From NCBI RefSeq assembly GCF_900103285.1, contig NZ_FNGS01000004.1, positions 601,960-665,959 of the forward strand: a stretch of 64,000 nucleotides of DNA. The letters run 5' to 3'. The notes beneath the pieces are model-generated. The model had not been told where the DNA came from and did not search any database. It saw nothing but the letters and a program-made list of their open reading frames with translations. Positions 34,313 through 42,051 of the stretch are shown here, piece by piece. Both the position numbers and the translations under genes were made by a program. Within the stretch, counting starts at the first letter, position 1, and every line of letters begins with the position of its first letter. Source of the stretch: Siphonobacter aquaeclarae. GTDB taxonomy: Bacteria; Bacteroidota; Bacteroidia; Cytophagales; Spirosomataceae.

Positions 34313-35284
34313 CTACTGGCTCCATTTGGTCGGTTTGCGGTCCCAGCGGTGCTGACGGAGCTGTTCGAGCAGTCCGGCAGACAGGCCCTGACCATCCGAC
34401 GCGGCCATGTTGGCGTCGACATTCCGGAGCCGGCGCATACCCGGGATAATGGTTCCCACATCCGGGTTGCTGAGGATGAACCGGAGAGCCATTTCCGGCA
34501 TGGTCATACCTGCCGGAATCAGCGGCCGCAAGGCTTCGGCCTTGTCGACGCTCGCGTTGAGGTTTTCGGGGACGAAATAGGTGGAGCGCCAGTCGTCCGC
34601 CGGAAACGTCGTTTCCTTTGTCAAAGTACCGGTCAGTGTTCCTTCATCGAACGGAACTCGGGCGATAACCGCCACGTCGAGTTCCTTGCAAAGCGGGAAC
34701 AGGTTGTCTACCGGAGCCTGATCAAAGATGTTGTAGATAACCTGCACAGACGAGATAAGCCCCGTCCGGAGGGTGTTGAGGACATTGTCCGGCTCCCAGC
34801 GGTTGACGGAGATGCCCCAGTGGGCAACTTTTCCTTCTTTGGTGAGCTGCTGAATGGCTTCCTTCCATTCATCCTGATCGGCCCAGCTGTCTTCCCAGAC
34901 GTGAAACTGCTGGAGATCTATCTGCTCTACGTTGAGATTTTTGAGGCTTTTTTCGGTGTATTCAACGATGTGGGAGGCAGGAAAGCAGTCTGCCAGGCTG
35001 TACTCCGGCCGGGAAGGCCACTTGAAGTTTTTCGGGGGAATCTTGGTGGCTGCGTACAGGCGTTTTTCAGGGTGGCGCTTGATAAGCCCGCCGAGAATTT
35101 CCTCGCTCTTGCCGGCGCCGTAGCCCCAGGCGGTGTCGAAGAAATTACAACCGTGTGACACGGCCCGGTCGAGCGACTCGTTTACTTCTTCAATATCAGA
35201 ACCGGTCCAGCCGGCAAGGCCCCACATGCCATAACCCATCTCGGAAACGGGCCAGTCGGTACGGCCAAATCTGCGGTAAATCAT
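34313..35284 (-). CDS. Aldo/keto reductase
   Basis: This is a 323-residue NAD(P)H-dependent reductase with a TIM barrel. The catalytic tetrad is in place: Asp and Tyr in NFFDTAWGYGAGKSEEILG, Lys in YAATKIPPKN, His in LQQFHVWED. The NADP-binding C-terminus has MALRFILSNPDVGTIIPGMR. It is 74 bases upstream of kdgK on the same strand, in a uronate region that lacks KduD, so it may reduce the diketo-uronate or a related aldehyde. That role is inference from neighbours. Confidence 0.9.
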   Translation of the reverse strand: MIYRRFGRTDWPVSEMGYGMWGLAGWTGSDIEEVNESLDRAVSHGCNFFDTAWGYGAGKSEEILGGLIKRHPEKRLYAATKIPPKNFKWPSRPEYSLADCFPASHIVEYTEKSLKNLNVEQIDLQQFHVWEDSWADQDEWKEAIQQLTKEGKVAHWGISVNRWEPDNVLNTLRTGLISSVQVIYNIFDQAPVDNLFPLCKELDVAVIARVPFDEGTLTGTLTKETTFPADDWRSTYFVPENLNASVDKAEALRPLIPAGMTMPEMALRFILSNPDVGTIIPGMRRLRNVDANMAASDGQGLSAGLLEQLRQHRWDRKPTKWSQ

Positions 35285-35373
35285 ACGAGTAAGAAGGGGA
35301 CGTTTCCCCCCGGTTTAACGGTGATAATATCCGTAGTTATTAAACGAATTGCAAGGGAAAAAGCGTAGAAAAG

Positions 35374-35456
35374 GCTGTAAGCTTTAAGCCATAGGCTTTA
35401 AGCAGCGGCCCGTATTCATGCTTTTTGCTTAAAGCCTATGGCTTAAAGCTTACAGC
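35374..35456. repeat. 31-bp perfect inverted repeat of gctttaagcctatagc words
   Basis: The left arm 35374-35404 and right arm 35426-35456 are exact reverse complements (31 bases) around a 21-base loop. The arms are made of GCTGTAAGCTTTAAGCC and ATAGGCTTTAAGCA. It lies downstream of the TIM-barrel gene and upstream of the aldo/keto reductase start, next to another perfect palindrome, and belongs to the family seen at 29204 and 48324. Confidence 0.85.
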
Positions 35457-35459
35457 TCT

Positions 35460-35531
35460 CCGTCTGATGATTGGAAAAGCAAAAAGAAGTACCGGAGGGT
35501 ACTTCTTTTTGCTTTTCCAATCATCAGACGG
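35460..35531. terminator. 34-bp perfect inverted repeat including the end of the TIM-barrel gene
   Basis: The left arm 35460-35493 and right arm 35498-35531 are exact reverse complements of 34 bases around a GGAG loop. The right arm contains the stop (35524-35526) and last codons of the minus-strand TIM-barrel gene, and the left arm is its inverted copy. It probably terminates that gene. Confidence 0.85.
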
Positions 35532-36447
35532 TAAAATTATCTGCCCATTTATACGCTTCAATGAGCTTTTTCTCGCCTTCGGCGCCGCTGCCGGAAATAC
35601 CGTGCTCCATGCCGAAGATGAAGTCTTTCTTGGTTTCCTGCATCTTTTTGTAGCAGTGCTTGAAGACGTTCTGGTAGTTGATCTCTCCGGATCCGGGTTC
35701 GCGGCGGCCAGGGTTATCTCCCTGCTGGAAGTAGCCGATTTCACTCCACACCCAATCGATGTGCGGAATGATATGGCCTTCGTTCTTCTGCATGTGGTAG
35801 ATGTCGAACAGGATCTTGCAGGAAGGGCTGTTGACCGCCCGGCAGATTTCGTACGTCTGATCGGACGTGCGGAGGAACAGATTCGGCGAATCGCTCAGCG
35901 GTTCGAGCACCATTACCAGACCCTGAGGCTCGAAAAGCTCGGCGCCGCGGCGGAGCGCGTCGATGACGTGGCCGGTCTGTACGCCGATGGGCAGGTTTCG
36001 CTCGAAATCCCCGGGTACGACCGTGATGAACTTGGCATTGCAGCGTTTGGCGACTTCAATCGCATTCTTCACGCCTTTCAGGAAAATATCGACGTGTTCC
36101 TGCTTGCCCGCAGCAAGGGTATTGGCAGAGTTGCCGCCTTTGTCGAGGACAAACACGCCCATCTGCATACCCAGTTTGGCCATGGTATCGCCGATTTTCT
36201 TCTGTTCTTCGACCGGGCGCCCCGTCATCCCGTTGTCTTCCAGCGCTACAAACCCCTGATCGTGCATGAATTTAAGCTGGTCGACCAGGTCTTTACCCCC
36301 CAGGTTCTGGAACATACCGAAGTGCGGGGCATACTTGAGTTTGAAGGTTTGTTTCGGAGCGGCGGCAGACGAGACTTCTGACAGTCCGCCTATCGTAGAG
36401 GCACCGGCGGTAGCCGCCAGGTTTTTCACAAAGGTTCGACGTTGCAT
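35524..36447 (-). CDS. Exported sugar isomerase/epimerase-like TIM-barrel protein
   Basis: This 307-residue protein has a twin-arginine-like signal (MQRRTFVKNLAATAGAS, then to about residue 29), indicating a folded exported protein. The mature part is a xylose-isomerase-like TIM barrel of the hydroxypyruvate isomerase type: LKYAPHFGMF, GLVMVLEPLSDSPNLFLR (metal-ligand Glu), CKILFDIYHMQKNEGH (Asp and His), and FGMEHGISGSG (late Glu). Such enzymes use a divalent metal. The substrate is unknown; its location next to the uronate genes suggests a keto- or uronic sugar. Confidence 0.88.
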   Translation of the reverse strand: MQRRTFVKNLAATAGASTIGGLSEVSSAAAPKQTFKLKYAPHFGMFQNLGGKDLVDQLKFMHDQGFVALEDNGMTGRPVEEQKKIGDTMAKLGMQMGVFVLDKGGNSANTLAAGKQEHVDIFLKGVKNAIEVAKRCNAKFITVVPGDFERNLPIGVQTGHVIDALRRGAELFEPQGLVMVLEPLSDSPNLFLRTSDQTYEICRAVNSPSCKILFDIYHMQKNEGHIIPHIDWVWSEIGYFQQGDNPGRREPGSGEINYQNVFKHCYKKMQETKKDFIFGMEHGISGSGAEGEKKLIEAYKWADNFTV

Positions 36448-36480
36448 GAGCTTAGTTTAGAGGATTTTCTCCTACCCGCA

Positions 36481-36528
36481 AAAAAACAAAAGCCCTGCCG
36501 TATCGTGAAATAGCGGCAGGACTTTTTG
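36481..36528 (-). terminator. Terminator after the lipocalin-like lipoprotein gene
   Basis: CCTGCCG (36494-36500) pairs with CGGCAGG (36514-36520), and flanking ACAAAAG/CTTTTTGT extends the stem. On the minus strand it follows the stop at 36544 and ends in CTTTTGTTTTTTT, a good U tract. Confidence 0.8.
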
Positions 36529-36543
36529 TACGAAACAAAGACT

Positions 36544-36924
36544 TTATTTCTGACGAAGGTAGCGTTGCCCGGCGGCGAACCCCTGCGCCAGAAACGTCAG
36601 GGTATCGCCGGAAAACGCGTAGCTGACCGACAACAGGTTCGACATACCTTCGTTCGCCGGACGGAAAACCACCCGCGAAGCATCCGCCATGTTGTAGCGC
36701 TGATACGCCGTACCGATGCCGAGGCTATCCCGGGCGCCGGTATTCGCAGCGGTACCTTCCGTTGTCAGCGTCAGGATATGATTAGCTGCGTAGGGTTTCC
36801 AGGCCGAAGCGACCTGCACCTGAACGAGTTTCCACGAACCGGCTACAGCCGGCGGGTCTTCTTTTTTTCCTTTACAGGCGGCCAGTCCGGCTGCGGCGAG
36901 CAATACGAGGGAAAAGTATTTCAT
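36544..36924 (-). CDS. Small lipocalin-like lipoprotein (copy 1)
   Basis: This 126-residue protein has a lipoprotein signal (MKYFSLVLLAAAGLAAC, Cys17). The mature part starts with VAGSWKLVQVQV, the GxW opening typical of lipocalin-like and copper-resistance-like small barrels of Bacteroidota, and then ILTLTTEGTAA, VVFRPANEGM and SGDTLTFLAQG. It is clearly paralogous to the next gene, sharing the GxWKLVQ, W-pattern, RDSL-IG and DTLTF blocks. Ligand and role are unknown. Confidence 0.75.
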   Translation of the reverse strand: MKYFSLVLLAAAGLAACKGKKEDPPAVAGSWKLVQVQVASAWKPYAANHILTLTTEGTAANTGARDSLGIGTAYQRYNMADASRVVFRPANEGMSNLLSVSYAFSGDTLTFLAQGFAAGQRYLRQK

Positions 36925-36947
36925 GATTGTGAGGTTTAGCAGGCAGA

Positions 36948-37334
36948 TTATCGCTGGCGAACGTAACGCTGTGCCCGGTCTTTGGCACCGTTCAGCTGAA
37001 ACGTAAGCGTATCCCGTGAGAGGGTATATTGAACGGAAAGAGCGGTGGACATGAATTCGTTTGACGGACGAAACCAGATACTCCGGTTCTCCTGCATCGT
37101 ATACCGGTCATACAGCGAACCGATCCGGAGGCTGTCACGTACGCCGGCGTAGCTGGCAACACCGGTCGACGAAAGCGTCAGCACGTGGCTCGAACCGAAG
37201 GTTTTCCACGCCGAATCCGCCTGTATCTGAACGAGTTTCCAATTCCCGATCAGGGGATTATCGATTTTGTCATCGCTCTTTTTACACGCCAGCAGCGCGA
37301 AAAAGAGCAGAAAAAAGGAGCAGAGGTATTTCAT
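36948..37334 (-). CDS. Small lipocalin-like lipoprotein (copy 2)
   Basis: This is a 128-residue paralog of the preceding gene. The ATG at 37334 gives the lipoprotein signal MKYLCSFFLLFFALLAC; the upstream 26 codons in frame are not plausible coding sequence. The mature part reads LIGNWKLVQIQADSAWK, then VRDSLRIGSLYDRY, WFRPSNEFM and SRDTLTFQLNG. Copy 1 starts 23 bases downstream, so the two form an operon and arose by tandem duplication. No function is known. Confidence 0.75.
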   Translation of the reverse strand: MKYLCSFFLLFFALLACKKSDDKIDNPLIGNWKLVQIQADSAWKTFGSSHVLTLSSTGVASYAGVRDSLRIGSLYDRYTMQENRSIWFRPSNEFMSTALSVQYTLSRDTLTFQLNGAKDRAQRYVRQR

Positions 37335-37524
37335 CGTGAGGAGGTTTGTGAAAAGACCCCTGAACCCTTCCCCACGTTGGAAACCATACCGGTTTCCATG
37401 AAAATCACCCATTTCAGGGGAAGACCGCTGTCTGCCCGGAAACTTTTTCCGTCCGTAAGCAATTACCCTTGATAACGAACCGTTTATCTAACCGATTTAC
37501 TTTCACTACCGGTATCCGCCGCCT

Positions 37525-38187
37525 ATGTTAAAGTCCATCGTTTTGTCTCTTCTGCTGTTCTTCACGGCAGAAGTCCCGAAAGAAACGGCCCGCACCTGGG
37601 AGGCCGAGTATGATTCCTTCGGGCTTTCCGGCTCCGGGCTCTCCAAAGAAGCCTTTTTTTATGCCTGGCAGGGTTTCGGGAAGATTTCGCTGAAGCATTC
37701 GGTCGTCGCCATCGCGGACTTCAGCCAGTCTTCTACCCGCAAACGTTTTTACATCCTGGATATGGTCCGGCATAAGCTGCTCTATCAGACCTATGTTGCG
37801 CATGGGATCAATTCCGGGTCGGAATTTGCCACGCGTTTTTCCAACCGGGAATCTTCCAACCAGTCCAGCCTGGGTTTTTACCGGACGCTCGGCACGTATC
37901 AGGGCAAGCATGGCCTGTCGCTCAAGTTGGAGGGACTGGAAAAAGGTGTAAACGACCTGGCTTACCAACGCGCAATCGTCTTGCACGGCGCCGATTATGT
38001 CAGCGAGTCGTTTATCCGGCAGACCGGCCGCCTGGGCCGCAGCTTCGGTTGTCCGGCGGTATCCATGGCTGAACACAAAAAGCTGATCGGGCTGCTGAAG
38101 GGCGGCGCGGGGCTGTTTTTATACGCACCGTCAGCCGATTACCTGTCTCACTCGCCCTTTTTGTCCCACCCGTATACATCGGGATAA
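37525..38187 (+). CDS. Murein L,D-transpeptidase catalytic domain family protein
   Basis: This is a 220-residue exported protein with a short signal peptide (MLKSIVLSLLLFFTAEVP). The catalytic block is visible: AIVLHGADYVSES followed by LGRSFGCPAVSM, where the Cys is the expected nucleophile and the His lies in HGADY. Earlier blocks (VVAIADFSQSSTRKRFYILD, AHGINSGSEFATRFSN) match the YkuD-like catalytic-domain family of Bacteroidota. It should act on peptidoglycan peptides in the periplasm. Its 3' end overlaps the convergent gene, another L,D-transpeptidase, by 40 bases. Confidence 0.87.
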   Translation: MLKSIVLSLLLFFTAEVPKETARTWEAEYDSFGLSGSGLSKEAFFYAWQGFGKISLKHSVVAIADFSQSSTRKRFYILDMVRHKLLYQTYVAHGINSGSEFATRFSNRESSNQSSLGFYRTLGTYQGKHGLSLKLEGLEKGVNDLAYQRAIVLHGADYVSESFIRQTGRLGRSFGCPAVSMAEHKKLIGLLKGGAGLFLYAPSADYLSHSPFLSHPYTSG

Positions 38188-39308
38188 AAGACGAGCTTTC
38201 CGTTTTCGTCGATATCCGCGCCGAGGTACAGCAGGAATACCGGAATCCGCTCGGGAAGCCGGTGGGCCTTCGGCGGCTCTTTATCGCTTGGTTCTGTAAA
38301 CATTTCGGAATCGAGCAATGGCTTGCCAGCCAGAAAATTCGCCAGATCGGCCGGGTGCTGTACCCGTACGCAGCCGTGGCTTCGCCAGCGCTTCTGGCGG
38401 GCAAACAGGTAGCGGGCGTTGGTGTCGTGGAGGTAAATAGCCAGCGGATTTTTCAGCTCTACCTTGAGCAGACCGAGTGAATTATCTCCGCCCGTATCCT
38501 GCCTCAGGCGGTAGGGGAATTTCGCAACGGACAGTTTTCCCCACCGAACCGACTCCGGGTCGACCAGGTTTCCCTTTGCGTCAATAACTTCTATATTATT
38601 CCGTTCGAGAAAACGGGCATCCCGCTGTATTTTGGGTAACATCTCTTCCACCGCGATACTCCGCGGGACGTTCCAGTACGGGTGCGTGATCAGCTGTGTG
38701 GCATAGGTATCCATGGCCGGCGTCGGCTTGTCGGGCTTGCCGACAACCACCCGCATCCGAAGCACATTATTTCCGGCAGAATCCCGGCCCACCAGGTATG
38801 CACCGCGGGTATTGACGTATACCGATCGGGGAGCCTTTTGCGTCTGGCGGTGCATCCAGCGCCGGGCGTTCAGGGTTTGCGCGACAACAGCGGCGCTATC
38901 TTTCTCCCCGGTCGTATTCAGGCGTTTCCAGGCTTCTTTCAGCAGAAGATAGGTACTGTCGGAAGGTTCCAGGCCGGCCATCCAGTCCTTCTTCTCCTCC
39001 GAATAGGCCTGCAACGCCTTTGCCACTACTGCCGAATCGGGCGATAGTTTCCGGGCAGTATACTTCAACGGAACCGGCGCATGGCCATAACCGAGCTCGA
39101 CGAGCGTTTTTTGCGGATCGGTGGAATCGGCTCTAAGTCCTGCTTCCCTGGCATAGGAAAACAGCGCATCATAGGATACTTTTTTTTCAGGTTCGGGGGA
39201 AGGCGCTTCCGCAGCGGGAGCCGTCTTTTCCGACGTATCTGTTTTTGTGCCTCCGCAGGAAAGCAGCGTACCGGCGGCGAGCAGCAACAGGATCAGGCGT
39301 CGTATCAT
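38148..39308 (-). CDS. L,D-transpeptidase (YcbB/LdtD-like) lipoprotein
   Basis: This 386-residue protein starts at the ATG at 39308 and has a lipobox (LLLLLAAGTLLSC, Cys18). An N-terminal scaffold region (about 45-165) precedes the YkuD catalytic domain (about 160-330), which ends in RWRSHGCVRVQHPADLANF with the conserved His-Gly-Cys-x-Arg catalytic motif. The layout resembles LdtD/YcbB, without a recognisable PG-binding domain. It can form 3-3 cross-links in peptidoglycan. The convergent neighbour at 37525 has a related activity, and their 3' ends overlap by 40 bases. Confidence 0.9.
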   Translation of the reverse strand: MIRRLILLLLAAGTLLSCGGTKTDTSEKTAPAAEAPSPEPEKKVSYDALFSYAREAGLRADSTDPQKTLVELGYGHAPVPLKYTARKLSPDSAVVAKALQAYSEEKKDWMAGLEPSDSTYLLLKEAWKRLNTTGEKDSAAVVAQTLNARRWMHRQTQKAPRSVYVNTRGAYLVGRDSAGNNVLRMRVVVGKPDKPTPAMDTYATQLITHPYWNVPRSIAVEEMLPKIQRDARFLERNNIEVIDAKGNLVDPESVRWGKLSVAKFPYRLRQDTGGDNSLGLLKVELKNPLAIYLHDTNARYLFARQKRWRSHGCVRVQHPADLANFLAGKPLLDSEMFTEPSDKEPPKAHRLPERIPVFLLYLGADIDENGKLVFYPDVYGWDKKGE

Positions 39309-39413
39309 AGTATTCAGTTTGTTCTGCCGATGAAACCGCAAATAGTTGTGCTATTCTTCTTTGCCTTTATTTACGTAGAAAAATATCCACACATTCTCTT
39401 TGCAGGAAGTATG

Positions 39414-39421
39414 TACATTTG
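39414..39421 (+). promoter_or_regulatory. Candidate -7 promoter element of the esterase gene
   Basis: TACATTTG matches the Bacteroidota -7 consensus and lies 23 bases before the esterase ATG. The nearest TTTG upstream is only 11 bases away, too close for a standard -33 element, so the assignment is weak. Confidence 0.35.
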
Positions 39422-39444
39422 GCTGACCTCTGATTTCCTCTTTC

Positions 39445-40317
39445 ATGAAAAAACTTCTCGCTTCTGCACTTTTCATCCTTTCAATGCAGGTATCTGCTCA
39501 GGAAAAAGTCATCCGCCTGTACGACGGCCCGGCTCCGGGTTCTGAACACTGGAAACAGAAAGAAAAAGAAAACAATAAGAATTTATGGAATACCCGGATC
39601 GTCTATAACGTCGCCGATCCTACCCTGACCGTCTTCCGGCCGACTGACCCCAACGGCACGGCAGTGGTGATCTGCCCCGGCGGCGGGTTTCAGGCGCTGT
39701 CGATCGACAGCGAAGGTTTCGACGTAGCCAAATGGCTGAATCAGAAGGGAGTAACCTGTTTTGTCCTGAAATACCGTCTCGTCGAAAGCAAAACCGACGA
39801 CCCCACCCGCGAGCTCGCCAGTCGACGCGAAAATCCGAAACAGCGGGAAGCGGAAACCCTGCCGGTAATCCGCCTGGCGATGGCCGATGGCCTGAAGGCG
39901 CTGGAATATGTCCGGAAGCATGCCTCTGAATACAGTATCCGGCCCGATCGCATCGGAATCATTGGCTTTTCAGCCGGGGGAACCGTCACGGCGTCCGTTG
40001 CCTACAACTACACGCCCGAAACCCGGCCCGATTTTGCGGCGCCGGTGTACCTGCAATACGACTGGGTAATCCGCAACGGCGTACCGGCCGACGCGCCGCC
40101 GATGTTTCTCCTTGCGGCGTCCGACGATCAGCTCGGGCTCGGGCCGCATTCCGTGCGGTTGTACAACGACTGGATCGCCGCGAAAAAACCGGCGGAACTG
40201 CACCTGTACTCCAAAGGCGGGCATGGCTTCGGCATGCGGGTTCAGCACCTGCCGTCCGACCGCTGGATTGAGCGTTTCGCCGACTGGCTGGATGTGCAGG
40301 GGCTTCTCAAAAAATAA
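39445..40317 (+). CDS. Exported alpha/beta hydrolase (acetyl-esterase-like)
   Basis: This 290-residue protein has a signal peptide (MKKLLASALFILSMQVSA) and the alpha/beta hydrolase fold of BD-FAE / acetyl xylan esterase-like proteins. The oxyanion region is TAVVICPGGGFQALSIDSEG, the nucleophile elbow GIIGFSAGGTVTASVAY, the Asp lies in FLLAASDDQLGLG, and the His in SKGGHGFGMRV. It may deacetylate plant or algal polysaccharides, consistent with the nearby uronate genes, but this is inference. Confidence 0.9.
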   Translation: MKKLLASALFILSMQVSAQEKVIRLYDGPAPGSEHWKQKEKENNKNLWNTRIVYNVADPTLTVFRPTDPNGTAVVICPGGGFQALSIDSEGFDVAKWLNQKGVTCFVLKYRLVESKTDDPTRELASRRENPKQREAETLPVIRLAMADGLKALEYVRKHASEYSIRPDRIGIIGFSAGGTVTASVAYNYTPETRPDFAAPVYLQYDWVIRNGVPADAPPMFLLAASDDQLGLGPHSVRLYNDWIAAKKPAELHLYSKGGHGFGMRVQHLPSDRWIERFADWLDVQGLLKK

Positions 40318-40318
40318 A

Positions 40319-40344
40319 AAAACGCGGGTTTCGGCCCGCGTTTT
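40319..40344. terminator. Bidirectional terminator after the esterase gene
   Basis: AAAACGCGGG (40319-40328) pairs perfectly with CCCGCGTTTT (40335-40344), with a 6-base loop, followed by CGTTTTG. It lies between the convergent esterase and GyrI/SRPBCC genes and has U-rich tails on both strands. Confidence 0.8.
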
Positions 40345-40368
40345 CGTTTTGATGGCTTTCAGGGAAGA

Positions 40369-41394
40369 CTATTTTTCAAGAAAAGATTTCAGGCCGTTCA
40401 GTACCTGCTCCCAGTGACCGGCGGATTCTTCCGCCGCAGCCCGGTCTTTCTTTCCGTCCTGGGCGACGGAGAGGCGGGTACCGTTGTTCTCTTTCGTGAG
40501 TGAATATTCGATGTTGACGTAGTTTTCGGGCCGGTCTTCCGTTCCGAAATACACCGTCCAGTAGGTGTAGGCAAGGTATTTTTCGGGATCGACCTGCTTG
40601 ACGACGCCCTTGTCTTCATAGGCCTGCCCGTCCCACTCCCCGGTGAAGCGCAGGGGGCTGCCCGGCTCCCAGGTTGCTTCAAGCGTCGTGCCAAAGAAGT
40701 ACTCTTTTACCTTGGCAGGGTTAACGAGGGCGTCCCAGACCACTTCCGGCGAAGCATCCAGCCAGATCGAAGCCCGGCTGACCCGGCGCACCGGATGCCG
40801 GATAATGGTGCGCAGCCGCCGCTCTTCGGTTTTGGCCGGATCGGACAGGTAGATTTCATGGTGCTCGCCGGCTGATTCGAGCCATTCGTCTTTCATAAAC
40901 CGGATGATTTTTTCCAGCGCCGGTTCTTCGGCGGTATACGGGCCGATGTGCAGTACCTGAACGACTTCTCCTTCGTCGACCGCCACCCATTTAACCTCAC
41001 CGGCCGAAGGCGTTTTCTGAAGCACGGTAGCCCGCGCTTTTTCAATATTTTCTTCCGTGATGTACTCGGGCACCTGCAGGAGGATCTGCCAGTGCCAGTC
41101 GCTCCGGGGTACTTTGTCCATCGTCTCACCCGGCGGAAGTACGCCGTATTTGTCTGTATCATACCACCAGAGACCTTCCATCTTCGGCACTACAAAATCG
41201 GCACCCGCTGCTTTTGCCGCGAATTTTACCTTGTAGATCAGCGCGTACAGTCCGCCTACTTTTTCACGAAATGCGGCAGACGACGGGTCGCCGATACCGG
41301 TGACAGACAGGTACCGCCGCGGGCCGAAACGGTGCAGCGAAGGAGCCGCAGAGGCCTTATAGTAAGGTGTTTTGGTGAGATCCAGTTTTTCCAT
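40369..41394 (-). CDS. GyrI-like domain fused to an AHSA1/SRPBCC domain
   Basis: This 341-residue protein joins two ligand-binding folds. Residues 1-205 are a GyrI-like (SOUL/BmrR-type effector-binding) domain, with LYALIYKVKFAAKAAGADF, KMEGLWWYD and RRLRTIIRHPVRRV. Residues 210-341 are an AHSA1-type SRPBCC domain, with ASIWLDASPEVVWDALVNPAK, GTRLSVAQDG and WEQVLNGLKSFLEK. Both are normally separate proteins. It is divergent from a TetR regulator with a palindromic operator in the gap, so it may be part of that regulon. The natural ligand is unknown; a stress- or drug-sequestering role is inferred. Confidence 0.85.
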   Translation of the reverse strand: MEKLDLTKTPYYKASAAPSLHRFGPRRYLSVTGIGDPSSAAFREKVGGLYALIYKVKFAAKAAGADFVVPKMEGLWWYDTDKYGVLPPGETMDKVPRSDWHWQILLQVPEYITEENIEKARATVLQKTPSAGEVKWVAVDEGEVVQVLHIGPYTAEEPALEKIIRFMKDEWLESAGEHHEIYLSDPAKTEERRLRTIIRHPVRRVSRASIWLDASPEVVWDALVNPAKVKEYFFGTTLEATWEPGSPLRFTGEWDGQAYEDKGVVKQVDPEKYLAYTYWTVYFGTEDRPENYVNIEYSLTKENNGTRLSVAQDGKKDRAAAEESAGHWEQVLNGLKSFLEK

Positions 41395-41480
41395 AGCCGT
41401 GTTTTTTGTTCAAAAGAACTCCCGGGTACTGACAGCCCTGTGTCAGCAGGTTCTGAAATATTCCGGATATTTTTTTAGAA

Positions 41481-41494
41481 ACCGTCCAGACGGT
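41481..41494. promoter_or_regulatory. Candidate TetR operator
   Basis: ACCGTCCAGACGGT is a palindrome with 6-base perfect arms (ACCGTC/GACGGT) and a 2-base centre, 11 bases before the TetR ATG. It overlaps a -7-like TATCTTTA element at 41494-41501. It lies between the divergent TetR-SMR operon and the GyrI/SRPBCC gene, as expected for an autoregulated TetR site. Confidence 0.65.
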
Positions 41495-41505
41495 ATCTTT
41501 ACTGA

Positions 41506-42051
41506 ATGAAGAATCGCTATCAGCGGAAGAAGGAGCCGGCGGAGAACCGGCGGCTCTTGCTGGAAGTCGCTTTCGGGATGGTCAGCGAGCTGGGAATCGA
41601 CGCGCTGACGCTGGAGGCGGTAGCAGCCCGCGCCGGCCTGAGCAAAGGCGGGTTACTCCACCATTTTCCGAGCAAAAGTGCCTTGCAGGAAGCCTTATTC
41701 CGGGAAAGCCTCGATCAGTTTTCGGCTTCAATCCGGCAGGAGCGGGAGCAATCGCCGGAAATCTCGCCGGCGATGGCCTATTTCCGGGCAGCGCTGACCG
41801 ACCTGGCATCCGAAAACCGGCGGCGTGCGCTGTTGTTTCTGTTTCAGGCCGCCATGAAAGAAGAATATTACCGTACCCACCTGACCGAATGGTACCGGGA
41901 GCATCTCCCGGAAGGAAATGGTATCGCCTCCCTGCTGACAGTACTGGTAGCCGACGGGCTCTGGAATGCCGGCGTATTCGGCTTTTATACGGTTACGGAG
42001 GAACAGCAATCGCAGATCATCACCCTACTTGAACAACTGAATACCCCATGA
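41506..42051 (+). CDS. TetR/AcrR family transcriptional regulator
   Basis: This 181-residue regulator has an N-terminal TetR helix-turn-helix (RRLLLEVAFGMVSELGIDAL, then TLEAVAARAGLSKGGLLHHF) and a divergent C-terminal effector domain (about 65-181). It overlaps the next gene, an SMR efflux pump, by four bases (ATGA), so the two are translated together. It probably represses the pump until a toxic compound binds. A matching palindrome lies just upstream of its start. Confidence 0.92.
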   Translation: MKNRYQRKKEPAENRRLLLEVAFGMVSELGIDALTLEAVAARAGLSKGGLLHHFPSKSALQEALFRESLDQFSASIRQEREQSPEISPAMAYFRAALTDLASENRRRALLFLFQAAMKEEYYRTHLTEWYREHLPEGNGIASLLTVLVADGLWNAGVFGFYTVTEEQQSQIITLLEQLNTP

